Shown: positions 18,028 to 27,590 of the stretch, piece after piece
Numbering within the stretch: position 1 is the first letter of the stretch
How the letters are laid out: each line of letters opens with the position of its first letter
Notes under the pieces: model-generated
The model's database searches: none
The model's input: the letters and a program-made list of their open reading frames with translations, nothing else
What the model was told of the DNA's origin: nothing
Translations under genes and position numbers: made by a program
Assembly: GCA_947588885.1 (NCBI GenBank)
Contig: CANQAH010000004.1
Coordinates: 1-54,880, forward strand
Reading direction: 5' to 3'
DNA: 54,880 bases
Source: an uncultured Clostridia bacterium
GTDB lineage: Bacteria > Bacillota > Clostridia > TANB77 > CAG-508

Positions 18028-18046
18028 CTATACTAATTTTATAGTG
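18028..18046. promoter_or_regulatory. Candidate operator of the XRE gene
   Basis: ACTATA and TATAGT, inverted with a 7-base spacer, 30-48 bases upstream of the XRE start on the minus strand, overlapping a plausible -10 region. The rest of 18047-18228 shows nothing recognisable. Confidence 0.45.
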
Positions 18047-18228
18047 TATGAAGAAAAAATAAAAATATACAGAGATATAAAAATGAAAGTAAAAATATAA
18101 AAGAATATATAAAATAACTGCTTGATAAAAATATGGAACAGTATAATAGAAGCGATTTAATAAAGGAGATTATAGATATTAATTAGAAACTATATCAAAT
18201 ATAGAAAGCAAAATAATTTGCCAGTAAT

Positions 18229-18257
18229 ATTGACATAAAACGACTTTAAATATAAAA
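18229..18257 (+). promoter_or_regulatory. Candidate sigma-A promoter
   Basis: TTGACA, 17-base spacer, TAAAAT, reading toward the gene at 18358 and placing the hairpin at 18302 in its leader. Confidence 0.6.
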
Positions 18258-18301
18258 TATCAGCAGTCAAATTATAAAAAGTCAATAAAAGTGGTTTAAA
18301 C

Positions 18302-18333
18302 ATTAAGGTGTGATGTTTTTATCACACCTTAAT
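18302..18333 (+). promoter_or_regulatory. Leader hairpin upstream of the thioredoxin-fold gene
   Basis: 13-bp perfect stem (18302-18314 with 18321-18333) and a loop of GTTTTT, ending 24 bases before the ATG. There is no T-run after it, so it is more likely an RNA-stabilising or regulatory stem than a terminator. Confidence 0.5.
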
Positions 18334-18357
18334 TTAAGCATAAAATAAGGAGGCAAA

Positions 18358-18939
18358 ATGAAAAGAATATTATGTATAAGTATAGCTTTAATATTATTAA
18401 GCTTTAGTATTGTATCAAACGCTATAATTACTAATTCTTCTGAATATAGCAATGTAAAAGTATATGTGTTTTATGAAGACAATAATGAAAAATGTGAACA
18501 AGAAAAACAATGGATAAATGACAATACTAATATAAGAGAAGAATATATAAAAGTAAGTGAAAATGGTGAATTATTTGAAAAAGTAAAAAAAGCATTAAAT
18601 ATAAAGAAAGATGAATTACCAATTGCAATAATTGGCTCAGCATATTTTGTGGGATTTGATGAAAAAGTTCAAAATAGTATGAAAGAAGCAATAGCAGCAT
18701 ATGATGGAGCTGATGAATATGGAGATCTTGTTGAAAAACTAAAAAAAGATGAAAATGTTGATGAATTAATAAAACAAAATGAAGAAATTTACAAACAACC
18801 AAAAAATTCAAACAATCTTGTAAAAATAATTTTAATAGTTCTTGTTATTGTCATAATAATTATTATTGCTGGAAGATTATATGTACAAAATAAGAAAAAG
18901 AAAAAAAGACCAACAAGAAGAACACACACTAAACATTAA
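18358..18939 (+). CDS. Membrane-anchored thioredoxin-fold-like protein
   Basis: 193 residues: signal peptide or N-terminal helix (1-24), a thioredoxin/glutaredoxin-like domain (about 30-125), then a C-terminal membrane helix (about 150-172) and a basic tail (KKKKKRPTRRTHTKH). In the fold, VYVFYEDNNEKCEQEKQW occupies the active-site position but has one Cys instead of CxxC. LPIAIIGSAYFVGF resembles the cis-Pro loop. A redox role is therefore doubtful; it may be monothiol or structural. AAGGAGG lies upstream. It appears to be a single-gene unit with its own promoter and terminator. No family name is assigned. Confidence 0.8.
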   Translation: MKRILCISIALILLSFSIVSNAIITNSSEYSNVKVYVFYEDNNEKCEQEKQWINDNTNIREEYIKVSENGELFEKVKKALNIKKDELPIAIIGSAYFVGFDEKVQNSMKEAIAAYDGADEYGDLVEKLKKDENVDELIKQNEEIYKQPKNSNNLVKIILIVLVIVIIIIIAGRLYVQNKKKKKRPTRRTHTKH

Positions 18940-18958
18940 ATTAAATAACTATTATATA

Positions 18959-19006
18959 AAAATAAGCATATTTATTTAAAGTGATAAAAATAAGTATGCT
19001 TATTTT
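18959..19006 (+). terminator. Terminator-like hairpin after the thioredoxin-fold gene
   Basis: 12-bp stem AAAATAAGCATA / TATGCTTATTTT with a 24-base loop. Confidence 0.6.
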
Positions 19007-19082
19007 GTATGTAAAAAACAAATAAAGTTTTCCAAATACTGTAAAATTAAGAAAAATGGAAAATGTTTATTTTGTAAATGTG

Positions 19083-19112
19083 TTGACTTTGATAAAATTC
19101 AAATGGTAAAAT
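19083..19112 (+). promoter_or_regulatory. Sigma-A promoter of the 39-codon ORF
   Basis: TTGACT, 18-base spacer, TAAAAT; 55 bases before the small ORF. Confidence 0.6.
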
Positions 19113-19167
19113 AAAGTGTGAATAAAGCATACAAATAGCAAAAAAGCGAATAAAGGGGAAAAGTTGT

Positions 19168-19287
19168 ATGAGAACTGACGTAAACGTTGCTGCTGTAAGA
19201 GAGAGAGAGAGAGAGAGCTACACTTTTAGAAAACAATCTAAAGGTTTATTTGTTATACAAAATAATAAAGGGCATATAGTCAAATAA
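19168..19287 (+). CDS. Small ORF with an Arg-Glu repeat encoded by a microsatellite
   Basis: 39 codons: MRTDVNVAAV, then RERERE, then SYTFRKQSKGLFVIQNNKGHIVK. It has a good ribosome site (AAAGGGG), its own promoter upstream and a hairpin across its stop codon, so it looks like an independent short transcript. The Arg-Glu run is encoded by (AG)10. I recognise no family. Gain or loss of one AG unit would shift the frame and replace the C-terminal 23 residues. Confidence 0.55.
   Translation: MRTDVNVAAVRERERESYTFRKQSKGLFVIQNNKGHIVK
19198..19217. repeat. (AG)10 dinucleotide microsatellite
   Basis: Ten uninterrupted AG units inside the small ORF; the only simple-sequence repeat of this kind noticed in the window. 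Confidence 0.95.
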
Positions 19288-19301
19288 TTATATGTCCTTT
19301 T
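19267..19301 (+). terminator. Hairpin spanning the stop of the small ORF
   Basis: 12-bp stem with one G-T pair (19267-19278 with 19289-19300) and TTTT. From 19302 to 19513 no gene was found, only an imperfect hairpin near 19326-19356. Confidence 0.6.
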
Positions 19302-19513
19302 GGCATCTTTAAATTACTAAAAATCGAGAATTAGGCACGAATGCTAATATTCTCCACTTAAACAGAAAATAATAAGCAATTAATATTATGTCGAAATTTG
19401 TTATAATCGAATATTTTATATCAAATTTCTTCACATTTAATATATAGTTTAGTGTCAAACTTCTCTGCCCCGCAAAATACTAAAGCTTAAATAATAAAAA
19501 AGGAGGAAGAAAA

Positions 19514-20698
19514 ATGTATGATGATGTAACAACAGATGACGAAAAAAAGAAAAGACGAATATTAATAATATTGCTAATATTATTAATACTCATACTACTA
19601 ATCACATTCTTTTTATTACGTAAAAAGAAATATGTAATAACATTTGATACAAATGGCGGAAGTGAAGTAGCATCAGTAGAAGTAAAAGAAGATGAGAAAA
19701 TATCAAAACCAGAAGACCCAACAAGAGAAGGGTACATATTTGCTGGTTGGTATTATCAAGATGAATTGTATGACTTCAACACTCCAGTAAAAAGTGATAT
19801 GACGTTAAAAGCGGAGTGGGAAGAAGATGGAGATAAAGAAGTAGAAGGGGTAGAGTTAAATGTAACAGAATTAACATTAACTCCTGAAGGAACAGCAGAA
19901 CTGTTAGCGACACTGTTGCCAGAAGATGCAAAACATGTAAAATTAATATGGTCATCAAGTGATGAGAGCATAGCAACAGTAGACGAAAATGGAAACATAA
20001 AAGCAATAAAAGAAGGAACAGTAACAATCACAGTAACAACAGAAGATGGAAAATATTCAGCAACATGTAAAGTAACAATAACGAAAGATGTAGTAGCAGT
20101 AGAAGGAGTAACAATAGGTGGTTCAAAAACAGTAACAGTAGGCAGTACAATAAAATTAACAGCAACAGTAAGACCAGAGAATGCAAGCAATAAAGCAGTT
20201 ACATGGAAAAGTAGCGATTCAAGTATAGCAAGAGTAGATGCAAATGGAAATGTAAGAGGTCTAAAAGAAGGAACTGTAACAATCACAGTAACAACAGAGG
20301 ATGGACAATATACAGCAACATATACAGTAACAGTAAAAGCCAAAGCAGAGACAAACACTAACACAGGAAATAGTGGAAACAGTGGAAATTCTGGAGGAGG
20401 AACAACGACAAAGCCAACAACAAAACCAACTACGAAACCAACAAGTACTCCACCAAAGAAGGATACATATTCAATAACATTAACAGGTATACCTCAAGAA
20501 GGAACAGGAAATGTAATGCAATACAAATTTGTAGTTAAGAAAAATGGTAGTACATTCGACGGCTATACAAGTTTTACAATAGGAGAAAGTGGAGCAAGAA
20601 AAGGATCACCACAAATATCTTTACAAAATAAAGCAAGTACAGCAACTATAACATTAACAGATGGAACTACAGTAACAGCATCAGTAACATATAATTAA
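19514..20698 (+). CDS. Surface protein with InlB B-repeat and two Big2 domains
   Basis: 394 residues. An acidic cytoplasmic start (1-14) and one membrane helix (about 15-36) anchor it outward. Then come a Listeria/Bacteroides-type InlB B-repeat (about 40-98: VITFDTNGGSEV, PTREGYIFAGWY, MTLKAEWE) and two bacterial Ig-like Big2 domains (about 112-195 and 198-275, each with S-I-A-x-V-D-x-N-G-N-[IV] and KEGTVTITVTTEDG). A low-complexity N/S/G then T/K/P linker (276-314) leads to a C-terminal beta-rich domain (about 316-394). No LPxTG motif is present. AAAGGAGG lies upstream, and the next gene starts 17 bases on, so the two surface proteins are co-transcribed. Confidence 0.88.
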   Translation: MYDDVTTDDEKKKRRILIILLILLILILLITFFLLRKKKYVITFDTNGGSEVASVEVKEDEKISKPEDPTREGYIFAGWYYQDELYDFNTPVKSDMTLKAEWEEDGDKEVEGVELNVTELTLTPEGTAELLATLLPEDAKHVKLIWSSSDESIATVDENGNIKAIKEGTVTITVTTEDGKYSATCKVTITKDVVAVEGVTIGGSKTVTVGSTIKLTATVRPENASNKAVTWKSSDSSIARVDANGNVRGLKEGTVTITVTTEDGQYTATYTVTVKAKAETNTNTGNSGNSGNSGGGTTTKPTTKPTTKPTSTPPKKDTYSITLTGIPQEGTGNVMQYKFVVKKNGSTFDGYTSFTIGESGARKGSPQISLQNKASTATITLTDGTTVTASVTYN

Positions 20699-20715
20699 AA
20701 GGAAAGGAGAAAAAA

Positions 20716-23700
20716 ATGAAAAAGAAGAAATTATCCAAAATAATTTTTCTAACTATGGCAATGTTCTTTGCGATAACAATATCAAAATCAGTATCAGCTA
20801 GAGAAATGACAGTAGAAGAACTAGGAAAAGAATTAGACAAAATTGAAAAAAGTTCACAGCAAAATATTGATTCATATTATGTTATTGGTGAACATGTCTT
20901 TACTTCAAGATACACATTAAATACAAGAGATATAATGTTTGCAGCAAGAAGCATAAGCATGACAAATGAAGAGATAAATACAACAAACAAAGATAACATA
21001 TTAAAAGAAATGACAATATATAGAGTACAAAGAGATTTTGGCGCAGAGAATAAATGGAATATATTAAGTAATTATGTAGGAGATTCAAAATTAGAAAGTA
21101 GCACAAAATTAAAGATACACTACATTGATTATGATTATGTATATGAAGAAGTAAACACAGACAAATTACTAAAAGATGTTGAAAGCAAAGTACAAACAAA
21201 AGATAGATATACAGCAAAATTTGACGAAGGAACTCAAAGAATAACATTTAAAATATTAGACAGAAATGCAAAAATTGGTAAAGATGAAATTGCAAAAATT
21301 TTAGTAGAATTATTAAAACAGCAATATGTTAAGGATATAAAAATTGGAGATCAATCAATTTTAAAATCTGATGCAACAGCAGAAGGCAGTGCAGAAGATA
21401 CTGTATGGAAAAAAGTTGAAGATGCATTAGAAACATTAACTTCAAAAGAAGATCCTAATGTTTTACTTGGAGATCTAATTGGAAAAGAAATAAACTTAAC
21501 AATAGAACTAGATGAAAAATTAGCACGTTCACATAAAGGAAATAAGTCAGAAAATTATACAGTAGAATTTACATATAATTCAGTGGCAACATTAAGTAAA
21601 GATATTCCTGAAGCTGATAAAGAAGAATTAAAATCATCATTTAATTATCACATAGACGAAGAAAATGATAATTATACAGTAGATGGAAAAGACGGAGATT
21701 ATAAAATATCAGGAGAAATAATTGAACGTGAAAAAATAAAAGGTTTTGGCGGCGAAAAAAACGGATTTTATGTACCTTTTGCAATAAGCTTAAATAGCGG
21801 AATTGATCCATCAAAAGTAAAAATAAAATTACCAAAATCAGACAAAGATGGATATAACGAATTTGATAATGCTGATGGTAAATTATTTACAGAAGGAAAA
21901 ATTACACTTCTATTGGAAGTAGAAGATCAAGAAGATGTTAAAACTAGAGATATTATAATTATTGTTGATGATGTAGAAACAAAAATAAGAATAGATTTTA
22001 CAGAGTTAAAATTGAAAAAAACTTCAAAATTTACAGTTGAAGCATTATCAGAAGATTATAAAACTAAATTTGAAGTTGATGAAGATGGTTCATGGTATGA
22101 CAAAGATAATGGATATAATGTAGAAGTATCAGCTGTTGAAGGTGAAGATGATAAATACAAAGTAACAGGTGTACTTCCTATATTCGATGATGAAGGTGAA
22201 GAGTGGAATGACGAAGACAATATTTTTAATTCAGGTAAAGAAAATCTTTATTACCTAGGATTACTTCTAAAATTAGTTAATGCACCTGAAGGATATAACA
22301 AAGATAGTAATGATATAACAGTTAAATTCTTCCATAATGAAAATGAAGAAGACAAACAATTCATGGAAGTTGATGGAGACGATTTTGAAAACAAAAAAGA
22401 ATTATATATTTTAAAAGCACTTTGTGAAGTTGCTCAAAGTGGTGATATAATTCCTGATGAAGAAAAAGTATTTACAATTACAGTAGACTTAGACGGTGAT
22501 GGAGATGAATATGCACCACATACAGTAACAATTGATTGGAGCGGCTTAAAATTACAGGCAGAATCAACAGGAGATTTTGGAAGTTATGATATTGTAAGTT
22601 CTGCAGACTCAATCAAAGAAGATACAAATGCAGTTGCAGACTTGAAAAAATATGGATATAGCTATGATGCAGATAATGGAGTAAAAATTAAAGATGGTGA
22701 ACGTCAAGAAGAAAGTGGATATACACCTAAAGCAGGCTTAGAAGGAGAAATTAAGCAACAAACTTTAAAAGATGATGCTGGTTTCAAAGAAGATGAAGGA
22801 TATTATGTTCCAATTAAAGTAGAATTTCCAGGAAAAGAAATCGAAGAACTAGAAGATTATAAAGAAAAATGGACTATTATATTAAATACCGAAGGTGGAC
22901 AGGAAAAAGAATATACACCAACATCAGCAGAATATGAACAAGGTTGGGTAGTAGTATTATTCAAAATTGATAAAACAGGAAAAGATGGAAAGAAAGAAAT
23001 AACATACAAAATAGATTATGACGGATTAAAAGAAAAAGCATTTGTGCCTTGCGAGTACAAAATTGATTATTCTAGTTTACAATTTAAATCAGCAAACACA
23101 ATCACATATAAATACACAGATAATGAAGGAAAAGAGCAAACAGAAACAGTAAATACATATCAAGATGAAGAAGTAAAATTAAAGGAATTAACAGAAGATG
23201 AAACTGATTATCGTAAATTAGATGGATGGTATAAAGAAACAGGAAAAACAAAAGTAGAAGGAGAAACATATACAACTGGTGAAGATGAAGATGTAACATT
23301 AGAAGCACATTGGAATTTGAATACAGAAAAATTTGTTGAAGAAGTAGTAGAAGATTTAAATGAAGCAGATACAACGTATTCAAAAGATTTCACAGAAAAA
23401 TTCAGTTTAGAACAAGATGAAAATACTATAACAATAAATGTTAAGAAACCTAATGTACCATTAACAGAACTTGCTGAAACAAGTATACCTGGAGCAATAG
23501 CATATGTATTAGAAAAAGGAGAAATTAAAGATATTACATTAAATGTAGGAAGTCAAACAAAAACATTTTCATCAACATATACAGATGACGGTGGAAAAGA
23601 TTATGATCAAACTACAGGTAAAAATTTACTAACTTCAGAAGGAGAGTCATTAAGAAAAGAAATAGTAAAAGGTGCTAAAAAAGCTTTTGATGATGAGCTA

Positions 23701-26049
23701 GAAAATCATGAAGATGCAGCTACATTAGACGGGTTAGAATATAAAGACAAAACATTTACATTAAAAATTGGTGAACCAAAAGATGATACTGTAAAATTAG
23801 TAAAAGATGATGGGTCAGCAGTTTCAAGTGATGATGATAAAACATATACATTCAAATTTGATTCAGACTTCGTAGTTGTAGATCAAGACGATGCTACTAA
23901 TTTAAATGAAAAATCAATAGACACTGCAATAAGTAGTGACAAAAAATATAGTACAGTATACATTGACGGAGATTATACAGCTTCAGATACAGTAACAATT
24001 ACCGCACAAGAAGGTACTCCAGTAGAAATAAAAGCAGTAGATTCTGGAATTGCAGCAGTAAGTGCAACAAGTGAGCCTACAACAAAAATAGAAGTAACAA
24101 ATGATAAAGAAACTGCTGTTGATGTAAAATCTGGAACAGTAACAATTTCTGATTTAAAACTTACAGGTGGTAAAAAATCACAATTAAAAATAGAAGATGG
24201 AGCAACAGTTACAGCTGATAATATTGATGTATCAGGAAAAATTAATTCTCCTGGAGAAAGTGAAGACGGAAGAAATATGACAGCAAGTATATTAGTAGAA
24301 GGAACTTTAAATGCATCAAATATTAAGAATAGTGATGAATCATATATACAACCAACTATAGCTTTAGTTACTGGTGATTTTTATCCTGGTGCTGTTGTAG
24401 GTGGTGAAGATGAAGAAAGTGGACCAAGTAAAGACGGTTTACATCCTAATGCAAAAGTTACAGTTACTAATATGACAAAAAATGAAAGATATTCTGTGAT
24501 TGACAAAACCGATACTAAAATACATAAAATTAAAGAAACATATTATGGATCATTCTACTATAATGAGAAAAATAATTCACAAATCTATTTCTTAGCAATT
24601 ATGGATTTAGGACATAAAGAGGGACCTTATGATTATATTCAAGTCTACTATTATGGTGACAAAATTGATTTTGTTGACAAAATAGGCTATAAAGTAGGCG
24701 AGACTGAAGATGATACAAAAAATCAAGTATTGAAAAACTTTAAAATTAAAAATGGTGGAGAAATTTTAGGCAATGGAACTGAAAATGCTCAAGACTTATT
24801 ATCACCTCATACAACGAATGTGGTATATGCATATTATGAAAACAAACCTGTTGCTAATGTTAAGATTGATGAATCTTCTGGATTATCAGCAAACGGAAAT
24901 AAAATTTCAGGAACAATAAAAACTCAAAGCGATGGAAAATTTATGATACCAGTAACATTAACATCAGAAAATTTTCAAGACAATGTATCAACAGTTAAAG
25001 TTACAGATCCTAATGGAACACCTACAGAATACAAATATAGTTCAACATCAGATAATGGAATAGCAACTGTAAGTACTGAAGAAACTAAGAAAATGAAATT
25101 AAATTTAGAGGCAATAAAAACAAATAAAATTACTGGTTCAAATGGTAAAGAATATACAATCACAGTAGATGTTGATGGAGACGGAGAAAAAGAATCAGAA
25201 ACATATACAGTAAATTATGACGGAGTAAAAACAGAAGAAGAAATTATTAATGAAGCAGCAGAAAGAACACAAAAAGCTACAAGTTTCACAATAGAAAAAG
25301 ATAACAAAATAAAAAGCGGAACAGAAAAATATAAGTTTGAAATAGATAATGCAAAGAAATTAAAATTATATACAGAAGGCGATGGCGAAAGTAAGAAAGA
25401 GCAATACTCATTCCCAAGAGAATCAGTAGAAGCTGGTAATGATACTAAAGAATTTGTTGTTGTTGAAAAATCAACAGAGATGAACCAAACAGACAGACCA
25501 AAATTAAATGGTTGGACATATTTCAATCAATTTGATGCTTTAAGTGATGGAACTCATGAATTAGGACTATTAAAAGACGTTATCAAAAAAGATGACTCAG
25601 GAAAAATAGACGAAGAAAATAGTATTTATGCATTAACAACAATTGAAAAAGAAGAAGACCACAAATATAAAGTTACTGTAAGTGAAGAAAAACTTGGAAG
25701 CTGGCTAAACTTAGCTTATATTGATTATAAAAATGAAGAAACAACAATGGGTACTACTGATAAAAATAAGACAGTTACATTAGAAGTAACACTTGATAAT
25801 AATGATCAATATATTACTGAATTAAAAACAACAGAGAATTTTAGCATAACAAAAGATAATGTTACATATTCAGATAATAAAATTAATGTAAAATTTTCTA
25901 ATATTGGAAGTACAACAGTAAAAGCGCCACAACAAATGTTAGGAGAATCTGAAGAAAAAAATGCGACAAATGATGAAATAAAAGAATTTATAAAAAAGGG
26001 TAGAGACTGGTGGAATAAAAAGACTGGTTCACAATCAGCACAAGGATAA
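20716..26049 (+). CDS. Giant secreted repeat protein (1777 residues)
   Basis: Signal peptide (1-28, cleavage after SVSA). The mature protein is very acidic and beta-rich, and no catalytic motif was found. A segment resembling LLKDVESKVQTKDRYTAKF (about 156-215) recurs as FVEEVVEDLNEADTTYSKDF (about 872-940), a domain duplication. Short I-D-[FWY]-[TSD]-x-L-K-type motifs recur near 422, 604, 764, 781 and 1499, each closing a unit. An InlB B-repeat lies at about 790-867 (DGWYKETGKTKVEGETY, LEAHWN). Residues about 1065-1180 look like a parallel beta-helix (TVYIDGDYTASDTVTI, TVTISDLKLTGG, ATVTADNIDVSG). It ends KTGSQSAQG without LPxTG, NPxTN or a C-terminal helix, so its retention at the surface is unexplained. 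Confidence 0.88.
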   Translation: MKKKKLSKIIFLTMAMFFAITISKSVSAREMTVEELGKELDKIEKSSQQNIDSYYVIGEHVFTSRYTLNTRDIMFAARSISMTNEEINTTNKDNILKEMTIYRVQRDFGAENKWNILSNYVGDSKLESSTKLKIHYIDYDYVYEEVNTDKLLKDVESKVQTKDRYTAKFDEGTQRITFKILDRNAKIGKDEIAKILVELLKQQYVKDIKIGDQSILKSDATAEGSAEDTVWKKVEDALETLTSKEDPNVLLGDLIGKEINLTIELDEKLARSHKGNKSENYTVEFTYNSVATLSKDIPEADKEELKSSFNYHIDEENDNYTVDGKDGDYKISGEIIEREKIKGFGGEKNGFYVPFAISLNSGIDPSKVKIKLPKSDKDGYNEFDNADGKLFTEGKITLLLEVEDQEDVKTRDIIIIVDDVETKIRIDFTELKLKKTSKFTVEALSEDYKTKFEVDEDGSWYDKDNGYNVEVSAVEGEDDKYKVTGVLPIFDDEGEEWNDEDNIFNSGKENLYYLGLLLKLVNAPEGYNKDSNDITVKFFHNENEEDKQFMEVDGDDFENKKELYILKALCEVAQSGDIIPDEEKVFTITVDLDGDGDEYAPHTVTIDWSGLKLQAESTGDFGSYDIVSSADSIKEDTNAVADLKKYGYSYDADNGVKIKDGERQEESGYTPKAGLEGEIKQQTLKDDAGFKEDEGYYVPIKVEFPGKEIEELEDYKEKWTIILNTEGGQEKEYTPTSAEYEQGWVVVLFKIDKTGKDGKKEITYKIDYDGLKEKAFVPCEYKIDYSSLQFKSANTITYKYTDNEGKEQTETVNTYQDEEVKLKELTEDETDYRKLDGWYKETGKTKVEGETYTTGEDEDVTLEAHWNLNTEKFVEEVVEDLNEADTTYSKDFTEKFSLEQDENTITINVKKPNVPLTELAETSIPGAIAYVLEKGEIKDITLNVGSQTKTFSSTYTDDGGKDYDQTTGKNLLTSEGESLRKEIVKGAKKAFDDELENHEDAATLDGLEYKDKTFTLKIGEPKDDTVKLVKDDGSAVSSDDDKTYTFKFDSDFVVVDQDDATNLNEKSIDTAISSDKKYSTVYIDGDYTASDTVTITAQEGTPVEIKAVDSGIAAVSATSEPTTKIEVTNDKETAVDVKSGTVTISDLKLTGGKKSQLKIEDGATVTADNIDVSGKINSPGESEDGRNMTASILVEGTLNASNIKNSDESYIQPTIALVTGDFYPGAVVGGEDEESGPSKDGLHPNAKVTVTNMTKNERYSVIDKTDTKIHKIKETYYGSFYYNEKNNSQIYFLAIMDLGHKEGPYDYIQVYYYGDKIDFVDKIGYKVGETEDDTKNQVLKNFKIKNGGEILGNGTENAQDLLSPHTTNVVYAYYENKPVANVKIDESSGLSANGNKISGTIKTQSDGKFMIPVTLTSENFQDNVSTVKVTDPNGTPTEYKYSSTSDNGIATVSTEETKKMKLNLEAIKTNKITGSNGKEYTITVDVDGDGEKESETYTVNYDGVKTEEEIINEAAERTQKATSFTIEKDNKIKSGTEKYKFEIDNAKKLKLYTEGDGESKKEQYSFPRESVEAGNDTKEFVVVEKSTEMNQTDRPKLNGWTYFNQFDALSDGTHELGLLKDVIKKDDSGKIDEENSIYALTTIEKEEDHKYKVTVSEEKLGSWLNLAYIDYKNEETTMGTTDKNKTVTLEVTLDNNDQYITELKTTENFSITKDNVTYSDNKINVKFSNIGSTTVKAPQQMLGESEEKNATNDEIKEFIKKGRDWWNKKTGSQSAQG

Positions 26050-26108
26050 AAAGACACATAATTAATCTGTATACAGTTTAATTTAAGAATCGAATTACTA
26101 TAAGAAAT

Positions 26109-26143
26109 CAACAAGAAGAGTAGTTTTACTACTCTTCTTGTTG
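26109..26143. terminator. Strong hairpin between convergent genes
   Basis: Perfect 16-bp stem (26109-26124 with 26128-26143) with a TTT loop. It lies between the giant gene (plus) and the SASP gene (minus) and could serve both, although T-runs are short. Confidence 0.75.
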
Positions 26144-26202
26144 CAATTTTAAACATTCATAAATTCTAAAAAAATTCAAACTTATGACTATTCAAAATAA
26201 AA

Positions 26203-26406
26203 CTATTTGTTAATCATTGAATTTTCAGCTTGTTGTATCATTTTCTTAACCATGTTTCCACCTATTTTACCAGCATCTCTGGCTGAAATGTTTCCATTAT
26301 AACCGTTTTTTAAATTAACACCAACTTCACTAGCAACTTCATATTTGAATTTTTCTAATGAATCCATAGCTTCAGGAACTAATTTTCTATTACTATTGTT
26401 TGTCAT
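26203..26406 (-). CDS. Alpha/beta-type small acid-soluble spore protein
   Basis: 67-residue DNA-binding spore protein that protects dormant spore DNA. Family marks are LVPEAMDSLEKFKYEVASEVG, with the GPR protease site in KYEVASE, and DAGKIGGNMVKKMI in the second helix. The start at 26406 follows GGAGGTG; the in-frame ATG 15 bases upstream lies before that site. Expression is expected in the forespore (sigma-G), but I could not identify a convincing -35/-10. Confidence 0.95.
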   Translation of the reverse strand: MTNNSNRKLVPEAMDSLEKFKYEVASEVGVNLKNGYNGNISARDAGKIGGNMVKKMIQQAENSMINK

Positions 26407-26513
26407 GATTTTCACCTCCATAGTTTAATATAACGAAAAAACTAACAAGTTTCTTCATTAACTATGATATGTAAAATATAAAAAAATAAACTGGAAATTT
26501 TTATACAAAATAT

Positions 26514-26541
26514 TTGAAAAGAAAAATGATAATGATATAAT
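26514..26541 (+). promoter_or_regulatory. Sigma-A promoter of the HAD gene
   Basis: TTGAAA, 16-base spacer, TATAAT. It ends immediately before the in-frame ATG at 26542, which therefore cannot be transcribed, supporting the downstream start at 26575. Confidence 0.65.
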
Positions 26542-26574
26542 ATGAACGAATTTTGTAAAAAAAGGAGACATTTT

Positions 26575-27459
26575 ATGTATAAACTAGTTGCAATCGATCT
26601 TGACGGAACATTATTAAATTCATATGGCGAAGTATCTGAAAGAACTAGAGATGCAATAAAAAAAGCAATAAACAATGGCATAGAAATTGTGTTAGCTTCA
26701 GGCAGACCGATTAGTTCTGTTGAGGATTTGTCAACTGAAATTGGTGCAAACCATTATTTGATTTCTGGGAATGGTGCAATTGTTTATGATATGCGTGAAA
26801 AAGAAATAGTATATGACAAATTTTTAAGCAAAGAACAAGTACTAAACATTGTAAAAATTTGTGATGAAAATAGTATTTATTATAACATTTACACAGAAAA
26901 TGATGTACTTACAAAATCTCTGAATTATAATACTTTATTTTATCATAGCGAAAATGCACATAAACAAGAAGAAAAAAGAACTAATATCAATATTATTTCA
27001 AATATATACGAATATATTGAAAAAAGTGATGATTTAAAATTCCTAAAAATAACAGTATGCGACCAAAGTCAGATTATTTTTAATAGCATAATCAAAAAAA
27101 TAAAAAATATACCTAATATTGATGTACTTGATGTTTCACATATGTCTAAAAAAATAATTAAAACAGGTACAGAAGAAATTTATGTTGAATATTGTTATAC
27201 AGAAATAACAAATAAAAATGTCGATAAATGGGAAGCAATAAAATTTATAATGGAAAAAGAAAATATACAGCCAAATGAAACAGTTGCAATTGGAGACAAT
27301 ATAAATGATGAAGCAATGATAAAAAAAGCAGGATTAGGTGTTGCTATGGGAAATAGCACGCCTGTTATAAAAAAAATAGCTGATGAAATTGTATCAACAA
27401 ATAATGAAGACGGTGTTGGCGAGGCTTTTGAGAAATTTATAAATATATATTACAATTAA
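26575..27459 (+). CDS. Cof-type HAD-superfamily phosphatase
   Basis: 294-residue HAD hydrolase (type IIB, Cof/YidA-like), expected to dephosphorylate small sugar phosphates or nucleotides. Motif I is DLDGTLLNS, motif II SGRP, motif III a Lys in the cap-proximal region (NKNVDKWEAI), and motif IV GDNINDEAM, with GVAMGNSTPVIKKIAD downstream. An AAAAAGGAG site precedes the ATG at 26575. Substrate is not predictable. Gap to the next gene is 131 bases. Confidence 0.92.
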   Translation: MYKLVAIDLDGTLLNSYGEVSERTRDAIKKAINNGIEIVLASGRPISSVEDLSTEIGANHYLISGNGAIVYDMREKEIVYDKFLSKEQVLNIVKICDENSIYYNIYTENDVLTKSLNYNTLFYHSENAHKQEEKRTNINIISNIYEYIEKSDDLKFLKITVCDQSQIIFNSIIKKIKNIPNIDVLDVSHMSKKIIKTGTEEIYVEYCYTEITNKNVDKWEAIKFIMEKENIQPNETVAIGDNINDEAMIKKAGLGVAMGNSTPVIKKIADEIVSTNNEDGVGEAFEKFINIYYN

Positions 27460-27500
27460 ATTACAGAAAAATATATTTTAAATTACATCTTTCGATTTTA

Positions 27501-27529
27501 TTTACTTAAGAACGACAATGTTGTACAAT
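27501..27529 (+). promoter_or_regulatory. Promoter of the pilus-like operon
   Basis: TTTACT, 17-base spacer, TACAAT; about 60 bases before the CpaB-like start and the only good promoter match in the gap. Confidence 0.6.
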
Positions 27530-27590
27530 AACAATAAGAGTTTATAGATAAAAAATGTCAGAAGATATCAAATCAAGGAGGAAAATAACT

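Noticed and set aside
18099..18228. Remnant gene between the XRE gene and the promoter at 18229
   Set aside because: Short AT-rich frames only; no protein pattern recognised.
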